64,000 bases of DNA from JBDHWG01 sp046328525. GTDB taxonomy: Bacteria; Chloroflexota; Anaerolineae; Epilineales; JAHCIE01. The position numbers were made by a program, and so were the translations under genes. Where the stretch lies: assembly GCA_046328525.1 (NCBI GenBank), contig JAXLWK010000005.1:1-64000 (forward strand), read 5' to 3'. Positions 43,277-51,920 of this stretch are shown one piece after another. The notes under the pieces are model-generated. The model searched no databases and was not told where the DNA came from. It was given only the letters and a program-made list of their open reading frames with translations. Each line of letters begins with the position of its first letter. Within the stretch, counting starts at the first letter, position 1.

Positions 43277-43681
43277 ATGGAACGTCCCACCGGAGTCACC
43301 ATTCTGGCGTGGCTCGCTATCCTCTGGGGCATCATCGAGATCATCTGGTCGTTCATCGTGATGGGGTTCGCCAGCATCGGCTGGCTGACGGGCGTGATCT
43401 TCAGCCAGGGGTTGCAGAACTGGGGCGCGTCGGCGCTCTGGGGTGGCCTGGCCGCGCTGGTCGGCGCGGTCATCCTCATCATCGTCGGCTTCGGCGCCCT
43501 GCGCCTGCGGCCGTGGGCGTGGCTCCTGGGTGTCATCGCCGTCGTCATCAACCTCATCCCGCCCATCCTGAGCATCCTCAACGGGAGCTGGTTCTGGGGC
43601 ATCATCGGCCTCATCATCCCCGGCATCCTGGCGTATTATCTGTTCTCGCCCGGCGTGCGGCGGGCCTTCGGCCGCGCGTAG
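43277..43681 (+). CDS. Small four-helix membrane protein ending RAFGRA (DUF7144-like)
   Basis: A 134-residue protein with four predicted helices (about 8-33, 45-70, 75-95, 100-122). AGGAGG is nine bases before the ATG. The length and layout match DUF7144-type proteins, although I cannot confirm the family. The tail GVRRAFGRA matches the tail of the protein at 16885, GTQRAFGRR, implying homology. Function unknown. Confidence 0.78.
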   Translation: MERPTGVTILAWLAILWGIIEIIWSFIVMGFASIGWLTGVIFSQGLQNWGASALWGGLAALVGAVILIIVGFGALRLRPWAWLLGVIAVVINLIPPILSILNGSWFWGIIGLIIPGILAYYLFSPGVRRAFGRA

Positions 43682-43963
43682 GAGAGACGCGCCATGGCGC
43701 GTCTCCACCGTAGCCGTCGTACATCCGATCCCGTGGCGTGACCACTCACGAAGAGTCACCTAGTGTTGCCGCAAGAGTGTCGGCGCAGGAGGTGGCTCTC
43801 CCCGCTAAACTATGGAGCTACCCCAACCCTCAGAGCGACTGAAAGTCGCCACTACTTTTCGATCCCCTTTGCGCTTCTTCCTTTGCGTCTTTGCGCCTTT
43901 GCGTTACCTTTCTCCAAGAGCCGACTGAAGTCGGCGCTACAGCGGTCATTTCGTTCATGGGCA
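43682..43963. other. Repeat-rich gap
   Basis: No gene is supported. It contains three CTAC-footed palindrome elements and a CTTTGCG low-complexity string (43867-43912), between the membrane protein gene and the end of the GH42 gene. Confidence 0.5.
43800..43940. repeat. Three CTAC-footed REP-like elements
   Basis: Element 1: GCTAAACTATGGAGCTAC (ends 43821), a relative of the arm at 171-194. Element 2: GCGACTGAAAGTCGC (43835-43849) with CTAC at 43852-43855. Element 3: GCCGACTGAAGTCGGC (43920-43935) with CTAC at 43937-43940. Stems differ while the CTGAA-AGT core and foot are kept. Confidence 0.65.
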
Positions 43964-46021
43964 TTAGACGGCAGGGCCATCGTCTGTCGGACGCACGCCG
44001 ACGAGCACGCTGCGCGGCGGGATCGTCACCGTCGCCTCCCACGCCTCGCCCGTGCGCGCGTCCCGCCAGGCCGGCGGGTAGAGCGCCACCATCTGGTACT
44101 CGTCCGTCGCGTTGACCAGCCCCATGTACTCGGTCTCGGCAGACGCGCGCCGCCCCACGAACACGCCCGACGGCGGCTCCACCATCTCCCACACACCGGC
44201 CACGTGCGCCAGCCAGCCGACGATCCGGTCGGCCAGCGCGTCGTCCGCCCACGCGCCCACGTAGGCCACCTGGCCGCGCCCCGCGCCTCGCAGTGTCGCC
44301 GCCGGCTGCCCCTCTAGCAGACCGCCGTTCCACGTCGCCACCACTTCGACGCGCGGCGCCGGCTCCAGGGCCTCGGCCCACAGAATGACCGGCGCTGTCT
44401 CGCCCTCCCAGGCCAGCTCGTATGCCACACTCGGCGGCAGGCTGTGGAACTCGGCCACCCGGACGCCGGTCAACTCCGCCAGGGCGCCGGGCGGGCCGGC
44501 CGGGTTGACAACGTTGTCAGGGGTCTTGAACCCGCTGCGCGGCCCGATCATAAGCGTGCCGCCCGCCTCGGCGTAGGCGCGCAGACGGTCGGCGAGGGCG
44601 TTGTCGGCAAGCCAGAGCGTCGGCGCGACGACGAGGCGGTAGCGCGACAGGTCTGCCCAGGGCGACACCACGTCCACCGGGATGCCGGTGCGCTGGAAGG
44701 CGCGGAAGTAGCCGAAGACGGCGCGGCGCAGGTCGAAGTCGGCGTTGTGCGGCTGAAGGCTCGCCGCCCAGTCGTCCTGGTACGAGTAGAGGATGGCGGC
44801 GTCGGCGGCGGGCGCGGCGCTCTGCAACGCTTCGAGCAGCGGCCTGTCAGCGGCAAGGTCGGTGACCTCCTGGTAGCCCAGGTCCGGCGTCCCGTCGTGC
44901 TTCAGCAGGCCGCTGTGGAGCTGCTCCTGGGCGAAGTGGCACGCGCGCCAGCGGAAGAACACGACCGTGTCCGCGCCGTGAACCACATCCTCCAGCGTCC
45001 ACAGGCGCACAACACCGGGGCGGGGCGTCGGATTGTGCTTGCCCCAGTTGACGTAGCCCGGCTGCTGCTCCATGATCCACGTCGGCTTGCCCTTCAGCCC
45101 GCGCATGAGGGCATGGTAGAACGCGGTCATGGCCGGGTCGCCGGTGTCGTAGGCGTGGGGTGGGGGCGTCGCGCCGGGACCGTAGAGAACAGGCGTGTCG
45201 CGGTCGGTGTTGCCCGTGGGATAGTTGTCCCAACTCACAAAGTCCAGGTCCTCGGCCAGCGCGTGGTAGTCAATCGAGCGCACCGGCCCCATCAGGTTGT
45301 GGGTGATCCAGCGCCCCGGCGACGCGGCGCGCAGGATGGTCACCTGGGAGCGCTGGAACGCCACCCAGCTATCCGACGCGAATCGGTAGTAGTCGAGGAC
45401 GTGGGACGGATTCGGCTGCCCGAGGACGAGGTTGGGCGGCTCGATCTGGGAGAAGTCGTTGTAGGTCTGGGACCAGAATACCGCGCGCCAGGCGTCGTTG
45501 ACGGCCTCGATGCTCTCGTAGCGCCGCATGAGCCAGCGGCGGAACGCGGCGGCGCAGTGCGGGCAGTAGCAGCGCGTCGTGCTCCCGCCGCCAAATTCGT
45601 TGTCTATTTGCCACCCCACGAGGGCGGCGTGCTGCCCATAGCGCTCGGCGAGGGCGTGGACGATGCGGTCCGACGCCGCCTGGAACTCCGGCGCGTTGGC
45701 GCAGACGTGGCGGCGGCCGCCGTGGCGGCGGCGGCGCCCCTCGGCGTCCACGGGCAGGATATCCGGGTGCGCATGGATGAGCCAGGCCGGCGGCGCGGCC
45801 GTCGGCGTGCCCAGGATGAGGCGCAGGCCGGCGGCGGCGAGAACCTCCATCGCCTGGTCGAGCCATGCCCAGTCGAACTGCCCTGCCGACGGCTCCATCT
45901 TCGCCCACGCAAACTCCGCGATTCGCACATAGTCCAGGCCCAGGCCGCGCATCTGGGCTGCGTCCTGCGCCCACCGCTCCACCGGCCAGTGCTCTGGGTA
46001 ATAGTCTACGCCGAACAGCAT
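43964..46021 (-). CDS. GH42 beta-galactosidase
   Basis: A 685-residue glycoside hydrolase of family 42, which hydrolyses terminal beta-galactosides. The start MLFGVDYYPEHWPVERW is the typical GH42 N terminus. Acid/base Glu142 lies in WQIDNEFGGG, and the probable nucleophile is Glu318 in PTWIMEQQPG. Cys residues in CYCPHC near 150 form the family's zinc-like cluster. The trimerisation and C-terminal beta domains follow. No signal peptide, so it acts inside the cell on imported oligosaccharides. I chose the ATG at 46021 because AAGGAG lies six bases upstream, although the frame opens to 46078. Confidence 0.94.
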   Translation of the reverse strand: MLFGVDYYPEHWPVERWAQDAAQMRGLGLDYVRIAEFAWAKMEPSAGQFDWAWLDQAMEVLAAAGLRLILGTPTAAPPAWLIHAHPDILPVDAEGRRRRHGGRRHVCANAPEFQAASDRIVHALAERYGQHAALVGWQIDNEFGGGSTTRCYCPHCAAAFRRWLMRRYESIEAVNDAWRAVFWSQTYNDFSQIEPPNLVLGQPNPSHVLDYYRFASDSWVAFQRSQVTILRAASPGRWITHNLMGPVRSIDYHALAEDLDFVSWDNYPTGNTDRDTPVLYGPGATPPPHAYDTGDPAMTAFYHALMRGLKGKPTWIMEQQPGYVNWGKHNPTPRPGVVRLWTLEDVVHGADTVVFFRWRACHFAQEQLHSGLLKHDGTPDLGYQEVTDLAADRPLLEALQSAAPAADAAILYSYQDDWAASLQPHNADFDLRRAVFGYFRAFQRTGIPVDVVSPWADLSRYRLVVAPTLWLADNALADRLRAYAEAGGTLMIGPRSGFKTPDNVVNPAGPPGALAELTGVRVAEFHSLPPSVAYELAWEGETAPVILWAEALEPAPRVEVVATWNGGLLEGQPAATLRGAGRGQVAYVGAWADDALADRIVGWLAHVAGVWEMVEPPSGVFVGRRASAETEYMGLVNATDEYQMVALYPPAWRDARTGEAWEATVTIPPRSVLVGVRPTDDGPAV

Positions 46022-46090
46022 ACCGCTCTCCTTATCCTGATCATGGGTTAGCTCGACATGCGGGCGGCCCTGGGGCATAATCTAGGCGGT

Positions 46091-46117
46091 CGCCTCTTCG
46101 CTTCGCTCAGCATGACA
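46091..46117. repeat. Dispersed CGCTTCGCTCAGCATGACA string
   Basis: CTTCGCTTCGCTCAGCATGA closely matches 37352-37374 (GCCTCGCTCCGCTCAGCATG). It lies between the GH42 gene and the next gene and contains an ATG that could be mistaken for a start. Confidence 0.45.
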
Positions 46118-46132
46118 ACCGAGTGCAAAGCC

Positions 46133-47164
46133 ATGTCCGACTTGCCGCCCCCAACCCTGGCGCTCACCGACCCCCACGCCGTCGCAGCCAACGCCGGCGG
46201 CGCGCTGACGCCCGCGCAGCGCGACACCCTGGCGGCGCAGATGCGGCGCAGCCGCGGCCTGCTTATCTTCTTCCTCGTCAGCGCCGTGCTGCTGGTGCTC
46301 ATCGCGCTGCCCATCTGGCTGGGGCAGGAGATGAGCGCCTCCCCCCTCGCGCTCCTCATTCGCCTGGCGCTCTTGGCCGTTATCGCCCTCGTGCTAATCG
46401 TCACGGTCTGGACGATCGCGCGGCTGCGGCGAATCCGCGGTGATGTGGCCGGACCGGCCATCGCATCCGACGACGGGCAGGTGACCTGGAACGGCTCTGA
46501 GTACGTCGCCCAGGTCGCGGCGCGCCCCCTGCTGCCGCTACGCGGCGCCGCCATGCCGCCGCCCGGCCACTATCGTTTCTACTATCTGGCCCAGAGCAGC
46601 TGGCTCCTGTCCGCCGATCCTATCGAGCCGGCCGAAGTCACCCCGGCGGCTATGACGACGCGGCTGGCCCAGGCCAACGGGCTGCTGGCCTCGGCGCTGG
46701 CCGCGAACCAGGCCGGCCGCCTCGCCGACGAGCAGACGCGCTGGCTGCTGCGCCCGCTGTTCGGCCCGGCGCTGCTCGTCGTGGCCGTCACCCTGGCCGC
46801 CCTCGCCCTCAGCGCCCTCGCCGCCGCCGCCGGCCAGCCGTGGCTCATCCTGGCCGTCGTCCTGGCCGCCCTGATGATCGTCATCGGCGACGCGGTGCGG
46901 CTGGTGCGAACGGCGCGCGATGTGGCCGACCGTCGCGCGCTGGCGCTGGACGGCGACGTCGAGCGCATCGTGGAGGGCAGCCGCAGCCGGCCGCGCCACT
47001 TCTACGCCCTCGGCGACATGCGCTTCAGGGTGACAGAGGCAGGCTACAACGCCCTCGACGAGGAGCGGCGCGTCCGCCTCTACTACGTCCCCCACAGCGA
47101 GCGTCTCGTGAATGTCGAGGTCCTGGGCGAGGCCCGCGCCACGTTGCACGACATCGGTGTATAA
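46133..47164 (+). CDS. Membrane protein of unknown function
   Basis: About 343 residues. Helix pairs are predicted at about 42-62 and 72-92, then a soluble segment (about 95-200), another helix pair at about 215-250, and a C-terminal cytoplasmic part containing LDGDVERIVEGSRSRPRHFY and YNALDEERRVRLYYVPHSER, a short beta-rich domain. The family was not recognised. The start is uncertain: the ATG at 46112 lies within a dispersed repeat, and I prefer 46133 with only a weak GAG upstream. A gene on the same strand follows after 33 bases. Confidence 0.7.
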   Translation: MSDLPPPTLALTDPHAVAANAGGALTPAQRDTLAAQMRRSRGLLIFFLVSAVLLVLIALPIWLGQEMSASPLALLIRLALLAVIALVLIVTVWTIARLRRIRGDVAGPAIASDDGQVTWNGSEYVAQVAARPLLPLRGAAMPPPGHYRFYYLAQSSWLLSADPIEPAEVTPAAMTTRLAQANGLLASALAANQAGRLADEQTRWLLRPLFGPALLVVAVTLAALALSALAAAAGQPWLILAVVLAALMIVIGDAVRLVRTARDVADRRALALDGDVERIVEGSRSRPRHFYALGDMRFRVTEAGYNALDEERRVRLYYVPHSERLVNVEVLGEARATLHDIGV

Positions 47165-47165
47165 T
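47160..47165 (+). promoter_or_regulatory. Possible -10 element for the 47198 gene
   Basis: TATAAT spans the stop codon of the preceding gene. The -35 position (GCGCCA with an 18-base gap) is poor, so this is a weak call. Confidence 0.3.
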
Positions 47166-47197
47166 ATCGCCAGCACCCAGACCGACAGGAGAATCGT

Positions 47198-48343
47198 ATG
47201 CCGTTCTCACTCTTCAGAAACGCCAGCGAACCGTACCAGCGCGTCGGGACGATGATGATGTACGTACCCCGCGATGGCTCGCAGCCCGTGCAGGCGGGCG
47301 AGGACTACTTCCTCGTCCAGATCAAGAGCGCCCAGGCCGCGTTCGATGGCGCGATCTGGGACAACGTGCGCAGCCTGGTCGTCACATCCTCGGTCAACCT
47401 CAACAGCGCCATCCTCGGCAACCAGGAGATGCGGGCGCTGCAGCGGACGTTGGCCGTGGACAAGAACCAGGCGACGCAGCTCGGCCTCAGCCGCGACCTC
47501 ATCGCGCTCGTCCCGGCGAGCATGTCCCGCGCGACGGCGTCCATCGAGTTCGTCGTTGACCGCGAGAATCGCCTGGCGAGCCTCAGCTCCATCATCAACA
47601 GCGACAGCTTCCTGACCGTCGTGTCCCTCGCGCCGGGGGTTGCGCCGGTCGCGCGCATCCTCAGCAAGCTGTCGTCGGACATCATCCGGGCGTACATCCC
47701 GGCCGAGGAGCAGCGCCCCATCCTCCAATTCACCGCCGACTTCAACCTTGACGGCACGGCCAACGGCCTCCAGGATGGCTACTACGTCATCCTCGGCACG
47801 TCGGACGCCGACAACCCCCTACCGGACAGCATCCAGAGCGTCGAGGTGCTCGACAGCGGCCTGCGCATTGACGGCCAGCCGGTGACCCAGCTCTCCTACG
47901 TCATTCTGAGCGTCGTTCGCCTGCCGACCCGCCCGGCCAGTCTGTCCGACGGGGCGCCGTGGGCCGGTAAGCTGCGGGAGGCCGAGGACGCGGCGCAGCT
48001 GACGAACCTCGATCCCTTCGCCGACGATGCGGCGCGCAAAGACACGTGGGAGAAGTGCAAGAAGCTGATTCAGGAAGCGTCGGTGCTGCTGGCCGCCGAC
48101 CCGAACTTCCTGCCCCAGGATGGGCAGGCCCTTTGGCGGGCGTCGTATCAGAAGTGCGTCAGTCTGCTAAGCGCGCCGGCGGCGACGAAAGACATCGCGC
48201 CGCCCACCGTGGATACCGCGGCCGACCGGCGCGCCATGGGCATCCCGGTGGACGCGGACATGGGGGCGTTTGTCGCCCGCCACGCCGAGCAGGTGGCGGC
48301 GGCGGAGCGCGTCCTGGCGGCGGCGGGCCTCAAGCCGAACTAG
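47198..48343 (+). CDS. Cytoplasmic protein of unknown function
   Basis: A 381-residue soluble protein with AGGAG seven to eight bases before the ATG. The N-terminal two thirds is mixed alpha/beta, for example GEDYFLVQIKSAQAAFDGA and ILQFTADFNLDGTANGLQDG, which includes a D-x-N-x-D-G-like calcium-type turn. The last third is helical and charged, with two Lys/Cys-rich helices (TWEKCKKLIQEA; ASYQKCVSLL). No signal peptide or membrane segment. I do not recognise the family. It is 33 bases downstream of the membrane protein gene and may be its partner. Confidence 0.65.
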   Translation: MPFSLFRNASEPYQRVGTMMMYVPRDGSQPVQAGEDYFLVQIKSAQAAFDGAIWDNVRSLVVTSSVNLNSAILGNQEMRALQRTLAVDKNQATQLGLSRDLIALVPASMSRATASIEFVVDRENRLASLSSIINSDSFLTVVSLAPGVAPVARILSKLSSDIIRAYIPAEEQRPILQFTADFNLDGTANGLQDGYYVILGTSDADNPLPDSIQSVEVLDSGLRIDGQPVTQLSYVILSVVRLPTRPASLSDGAPWAGKLREAEDAAQLTNLDPFADDAARKDTWEKCKKLIQEASVLLAADPNFLPQDGQALWRASYQKCVSLLSAPAATKDIAPPTVDTAADRRAMGIPVDADMGAFVARHAEQVAAAERVLAAAGLKPN

Positions 48344-48361
48344 CGGCGTGTCACACCCAAA

Positions 48362-48427
48362 GTAGTCGGAACGTAGTAACGACTTTAGTCGTTTCCCAGG
48401 CCTCAGAACGACTGAAGTCGTTACTAC
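48362..48427. repeat. BIME: paired GTAG-footed REP hairpins
   Basis: GTAG (48373-48376) precedes the palindrome AACGACTTTAGTCGTT (48378-48393). A second palindrome, AACGACTGAAGTCGTT (48407-48422), is followed by CTAC (48424-48427). The two units face each other. It sits between convergent gene ends and could terminate both. Confidence 0.8.
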
Positions 48428-48456
48428 AAAACGCGCAGCTCCCGGGCCACAAACCA

Positions 48457-49959
48457 CTACCCGCTGCCCCAGCCGCGCACCGTGTCCACCGCCCGCTGCC
48501 AGCGCGCGTAGCCGGCGTCCCGCTCATCGGCGGAGAGGCGCGGCTCGAAGACCGTGACCGCGCTCGGTAGCGGCGGCAGGCCGTCGGCCGGCCAGATGCC
48601 CGCGCCCACGCCGGCCAGGAGCGCCGCCGCCCGCGCCGTCGTCTCGGTAAACACCGGGCGCACCGTCGGAACGCCGAGCATGTCCGCCTGAATCTGGCAC
48701 GCCAGGTCGCTGGCCGACACGCCGCCGCCGAGGTACAGCCGGCCGACGTGGATGTCGGCCTGCGCCGCGATGGTTTCCAGGATGGCGCGCACCTGATAGC
48801 CCAGCGCCTCCAGGAAAGCGCGCACGATATGCCCGCGATGGCTGCCCAGGGTCAGCCCCAGGATGGTGCCGCGAGCGTTGACGTCGTTGTAGGGCACGTT
48901 GAGGCCGGTAAAGGCGGGCACGAAGACGATGCCGCCCGCATCCGGCACGGAGCCTGCCAGCAGCCCGACCTCCTCGTCGCGGTCGAACAGGCGCGCGCTC
49001 TCGCGCATCCAGCGGATCGCCGCGCCTGTCACCGTCGCGTCGGCCTCCATGCAGTACGTGATCTCCCCGTCCATCTCCCAGGCGTAGTAAACGTTGATGC
49101 GCTCCTGCTGCGGCGCGTGGCCGCCGGTGCAGACATCCACGAACGTGGCCGTGCCGTGGGTACACTCAGCGTCGCCCGCCTGGCGGCAATCGTAGCCATA
49201 CAGCGCCGCCTGCTGGTCGCCGATCATTGCCAGCGCCGGGACGTCGGCCTGGCGGCCGTGGGCATCTGTCAGGCGCAGGCGGCCGTAGTCGCGCACCGTC
49301 GGCGCGGCGTCGGGCAGAATCGCGCGCGGCACGCCGAGCCGCGCCAGCCACTCGTCCCAGTAGCGGTGAGCGCGAAAATCGTACATCCCCATCTGCTGCA
49401 CCAGGGACAGGTCGGCGGCGTGGTCGTGGGCCGCGCCGAGCGCCACGAGCAGCCACTCGGCCGACGGGCCGACGCGCAGCGTACCGGCGTGCGCCGCCTC
49501 GGCGAACTCGCGGTCGTGGCGCATTCGCCACGCCAGGTGCATCGCCGAGCTCCACGGCCCGGGGAAGTAGCCGAGACGCTCGCGCCAATCCGCCGCTTCG
49601 GGCCAGGCCGACAGCTCCTCGACCAGCTCGACGGTGCGCAGGTCCTGCCAGGTGATGGCGTGGCCGACAGGCCACCCCGTCGGGGCATCCCAGGCGAAAT
49701 CAGTGTTGCGCTGCGAAGCGATGCCGATGGCGGCCACGTCGGCAGGCGCCAGGCCGGCCTGACTTAGCGCCTCGGCGATGGCGTCGGAGACCGTGGCGGC
49801 GACGGTGACGGGGTCCTGCTCGACGCGCCCCGGCTGCGGATAGAGCCGCGCCAGCGGCCGATAGCCGTAGCCGCAGACCTGGCCCTCGCGGTCCAGGATC
49901 AGCGCGCGGCTGCCGCTGGTCCCCTGGTCAATCCCGATGACAAACGCTGGAGTAGGCAT
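48457..49959 (-). CDS. FGGY-family carbohydrate kinase (glycerol-kinase-like)
   Basis: A 500-residue ATP-dependent kinase. FVIGIDQGTSGSRALILD is the FGGY N-terminal phosphate motif. IGIASQRNTDFAWD and GHAITWQDLRT align with glycerol kinase. ALAMIGDQQAALYG corresponds to its ADQQAALFG-type segment, and RLYLGGGVSASDLACQIQADM is the C-terminal ADP site. The substrate is a polyol or sugar; glycerol itself is plausible but not proven. It is the last gene of the LacI-ABC-HAD unit, separated from the HAD gene by about 128 bases of repeat. The start is probably the ATG at 49959, with weak ribosome site support. Confidence 0.86.
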   Translation of the reverse strand: MPTPAFVIGIDQGTSGSRALILDREGQVCGYGYRPLARLYPQPGRVEQDPVTVAATVSDAIAEALSQAGLAPADVAAIGIASQRNTDFAWDAPTGWPVGHAITWQDLRTVELVEELSAWPEAADWRERLGYFPGPWSSAMHLAWRMRHDREFAEAAHAGTLRVGPSAEWLLVALGAAHDHAADLSLVQQMGMYDFRAHRYWDEWLARLGVPRAILPDAAPTVRDYGRLRLTDAHGRQADVPALAMIGDQQAALYGYDCRQAGDAECTHGTATFVDVCTGGHAPQQERINVYYAWEMDGEITYCMEADATVTGAAIRWMRESARLFDRDEEVGLLAGSVPDAGGIVFVPAFTGLNVPYNDVNARGTILGLTLGSHRGHIVRAFLEALGYQVRAILETIAAQADIHVGRLYLGGGVSASDLACQIQADMLGVPTVRPVFTETTARAAALLAGVGAGIWPADGLPPLPSAVTVFEPRLSADERDAGYARWQRAVDTVRGWGSG

Positions 49960-49981
49960 GGTAGTCGCCAACGGGGAGGTT

Positions 49982-50084
49982 GGACCGCGAACCGCGCGAA
50001 AGGAACGCGAAAGCCGCGAAAACAGACTGCCTGCCGAATGCCTTTCGCGTTTTTCGCGGCCTTTCGCGGCCTTCGTGGTCCAAA
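49982..50084. repeat. CGCGAAA inverted repeat (second copy)
   Basis: CCGCGCGAAAGGAACGCGAA and GCCGCGAAAA lead to CCTTTCGCGTTTTTCGCGG and CCTTTCGCGGCCTTCGTGG. It matches the layout of 37210-37307. It lies between the FGGY kinase and HAD genes, inside the presumed operon. Confidence 0.55.
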
Positions 50085-50087
50085 GCT

Positions 50088-50912
50088 TTACCCCCCCAGA
50101 ATATCTTGTGGCAGCAGGTCACCCAGGTTGCGGATGACGTAGGTCGGGTGGATGGGCGAGGTCGCCAGGGCGGAGGCCGCCGTCGCGCCGGTCAGCGTCA
50201 GCGCCGCCGCCATCCCGGCGTCCAGTCCCATCAAGACGTCGGTCTCCAGGCGGTCGCCGGTCATGAGGCAGCGGTCGGGCGGCAGCTTCAGGCGGCCCAG
50301 GATGGCGGCGGCCATGTGGCGCGACGGCTTGCCCACGACCGCCTCGACCTTTGCGCCGGTGCACGCCTCGATGGCGGCGATGATGGCTGCCGCGTCCGGT
50401 TCGCCGCCGCCCGGCACCGGGCAGTAGCGGTCGGCGTTGGTGGCGAAGAAGCGCGCGCCGGCGTTGATGGCGTCGAAGGCGATCTGGAGCTTGCGGTAGA
50501 CGAAGGTGCGGTCGAAGCTGGCGATGACGGCGTCCACCCGTTTCGGGTCGTCGGTCAGCTCGAAGCCCCCCGCCGCCAAATCATGCGCCAGCGGCGCTTC
50601 GCCGACGACGAACAGCCTGGCCGCCGGCATCATCCGCTGCAAGAAGTCTACCATGACCATCGAGGAGTTCACGATGTCGTCCAGCGGTGTCGGCAGGCCG
50701 AGCCGCGCCAGGCGCGCGGCATACTCCTGCTGGGTGTGAGTCGGGTTGTTGGACAGGAAGACGGTGCGGCGGCCCATCTCGCGCAGGGTTGTGATGGTCT
50801 CGCCGGCGGCCGGCAGCAGGGCGTCGCCCAGGTAGACCGTGCCGTCGAGGTCGAAGATGTAGGCGTCGTAGAGAACCGACGGACGGCGCAGGATAGACGT
50901 TGTATCGGTCAT
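50088..50912 (-). CDS. HAD-IIA (NagD-like) sugar phosphatase
   Basis: A 274-residue haloacid-dehalogenase-superfamily hydrolase. Motif I is YIFDLDGTVYLGD, with the nucleophile and acid/base Asp. TVFLSNNPT is motif II with its C2 cap insertion afterwards. VVGKPSRHMAAAIL holds the motif III Lys, and CLMTGDRLETDVLMG is motif IV. The family dephosphorylates sugar phosphates or nucleotides such as UMP or glycerol phosphate. The start is the ATG at 50912; a longer frame to 51029 runs through the palindromic repeat and is not supported. It lies between the permease and kinase genes of the import locus. Confidence 0.88.
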   Translation of the reverse strand: MTDTTSILRRPSVLYDAYIFDLDGTVYLGDALLPAAGETITTLREMGRRTVFLSNNPTHTQQEYAARLARLGLPTPLDDIVNSSMVMVDFLQRMMPAARLFVVGEAPLAHDLAAGGFELTDDPKRVDAVIASFDRTFVYRKLQIAFDAINAGARFFATNADRYCPVPGGGEPDAAAIIAAIEACTGAKVEAVVGKPSRHMAAAILGRLKLPPDRCLMTGDRLETDVLMGLDAGMAAALTLTGATAASALATSPIHPTYVIRNLGDLLPQDILGG

Positions 50913-50926
50913 GATCGCTGTTTCTG

Positions 50927-51027
50927 GCCCCCCCTCTCCCCGTGGGAGAGAGGCTGGGGGTGAGGGGTCTGCATTCCGACGTCGGCGCACAAGACCCTCA
51001 CCCTGCCCTCTCCCACGGGGAGAGGGC
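50927..51027. repeat. Inverted pair of CCCTCTCCC repeats (MITE-like)
   Basis: The left arm CCCCCTCTCCCCGTGGGAGAG is part of 50927-50967, ending GGTGAGGGGTCT. The right arm (50993-51027) runs AGACCCTCACCCTGCCC and CTCTCCCACGGGGAGAGGG. The two are inverted copies with a 25-base centre. They sit between the permease and HAD genes. Confidence 0.65.
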
Positions 51028-51050
51028 ATGATGGGTAGTGTCTTATGCCG

Positions 51051-51908
51051 TTAGCCCTTCGTCGCGCCGAGGGTCAGGCCGGCGATGAAGTAGCGCTGCA
51101 GGAAGATGAACACGAGCACCGTCGGCAGCGCGGCGATGATCGAGCCGGCGATGATGACGCTGTACTCCGTGATGTACTGCCCTTGCAGGACGGACAGGCC
51201 CGTCGTCACCGGCTTGAGCTGGTCGCGCTGGATGAGCACCAAGGCCCACAGGAAGTCGTTGAAGATCCAGGTGAACTCCAGCGTCGCCAGGGCGGCGATG
51301 GCCGGAATGGTCAGCGGCATCATGATGCGGCGGTAGATGCCGAACTCGCCACAGCCGTCTATGCGCGCCGCCTCCAGAATCTCGCCGGGCACCGTGCGCA
51401 TGTAGTTGCGCAGCACAAAGGTGCAGAAGCCGAGCTGGAACGCGGTGTGCAGAAAGATGGGCGCCCAGTAGGTGTCGTAGATGCCCAGCGTGTCCGAGAG
51501 CTTGAAGACGGGCAGCAGCAGGATCTGGAACGGAAGCATCGCCCCGGCCACGAACATGAAGAAGATGAGGCGGTTGCCGGGGAACTTGAAGCGCGACAGG
51601 GCGTAGCCGGCCAGGGACGCCAGGAACAGTGTCGCCACCAGGGACGGCAGGGTGATGATGAAGCTGTTGGGCAGGTAGTGGGACAGGCCGCCCCGGTTCC
51701 AGGCGTCAATGTACGCCTGGAAGCTGATGCTGGTGGGCAGGGCGAAGAAGCCCCGCTTCATGACGTCGTCGTTGGTGCGGAACGACGTCAGGATGGCGGT
51801 GATGACCGGCACGACCCAGAGCAGCGTCAAGGCGTAGACCAGGATGTAGACGATCCACTTGCCAATGGAGAATCCCGCACGGGGTTGGGTAGGCGCAGCA
51901 GCAGCCAT
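51051..51908 (-). CDS. Sugar ABC transporter permease, MalG/CUT1 type
   Basis: A 285-residue inner-membrane protein with six predicted helices. The EAA loop, contacting the ATPase, is ILEAARIDGCGEFGIYRRIM at about 190-209. The N-terminal YILVYALTLLWVVPVITAIL and SFIITLPSLVATLFLASLAG are membrane segments. It pairs with the permease encoded 13 bases upstream. GGGAGG precedes the ATG. No ATPase gene is present; CUT1 systems commonly borrow a shared MsmX-type ATPase. Confidence 0.94.
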   Translation of the reverse strand: MAAAAPTQPRAGFSIGKWIVYILVYALTLLWVVPVITAILTSFRTNDDVMKRGFFALPTSISFQAYIDAWNRGGLSHYLPNSFIITLPSLVATLFLASLAGYALSRFKFPGNRLIFFMFVAGAMLPFQILLLPVFKLSDTLGIYDTYWAPIFLHTAFQLGFCTFVLRNYMRTVPGEILEAARIDGCGEFGIYRRIMMPLTIPAIAALATLEFTWIFNDFLWALVLIQRDQLKPVTTGLSVLQGQYITEYSVIIAGSIIAALPTVLVFIFLQRYFIAGLTLGATKG

Positions 51909-51920
51909 GGCTCGTCCTCC

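Noticed and set aside
43964..48343. GH42 and following genes as part of the LacI operon
   Set aside because: Strand changes at 46133-48343 and no GTGAACGTTCAC site was seen near the GH42 gene, so co-regulation is not supported.
50913..51029. N-terminal extension of the HAD phosphatase
   Set aside because: The extension is encoded by a palindromic repeat, lacks a ribosome site and adds Arg/Gly-rich sequence not found in the family.
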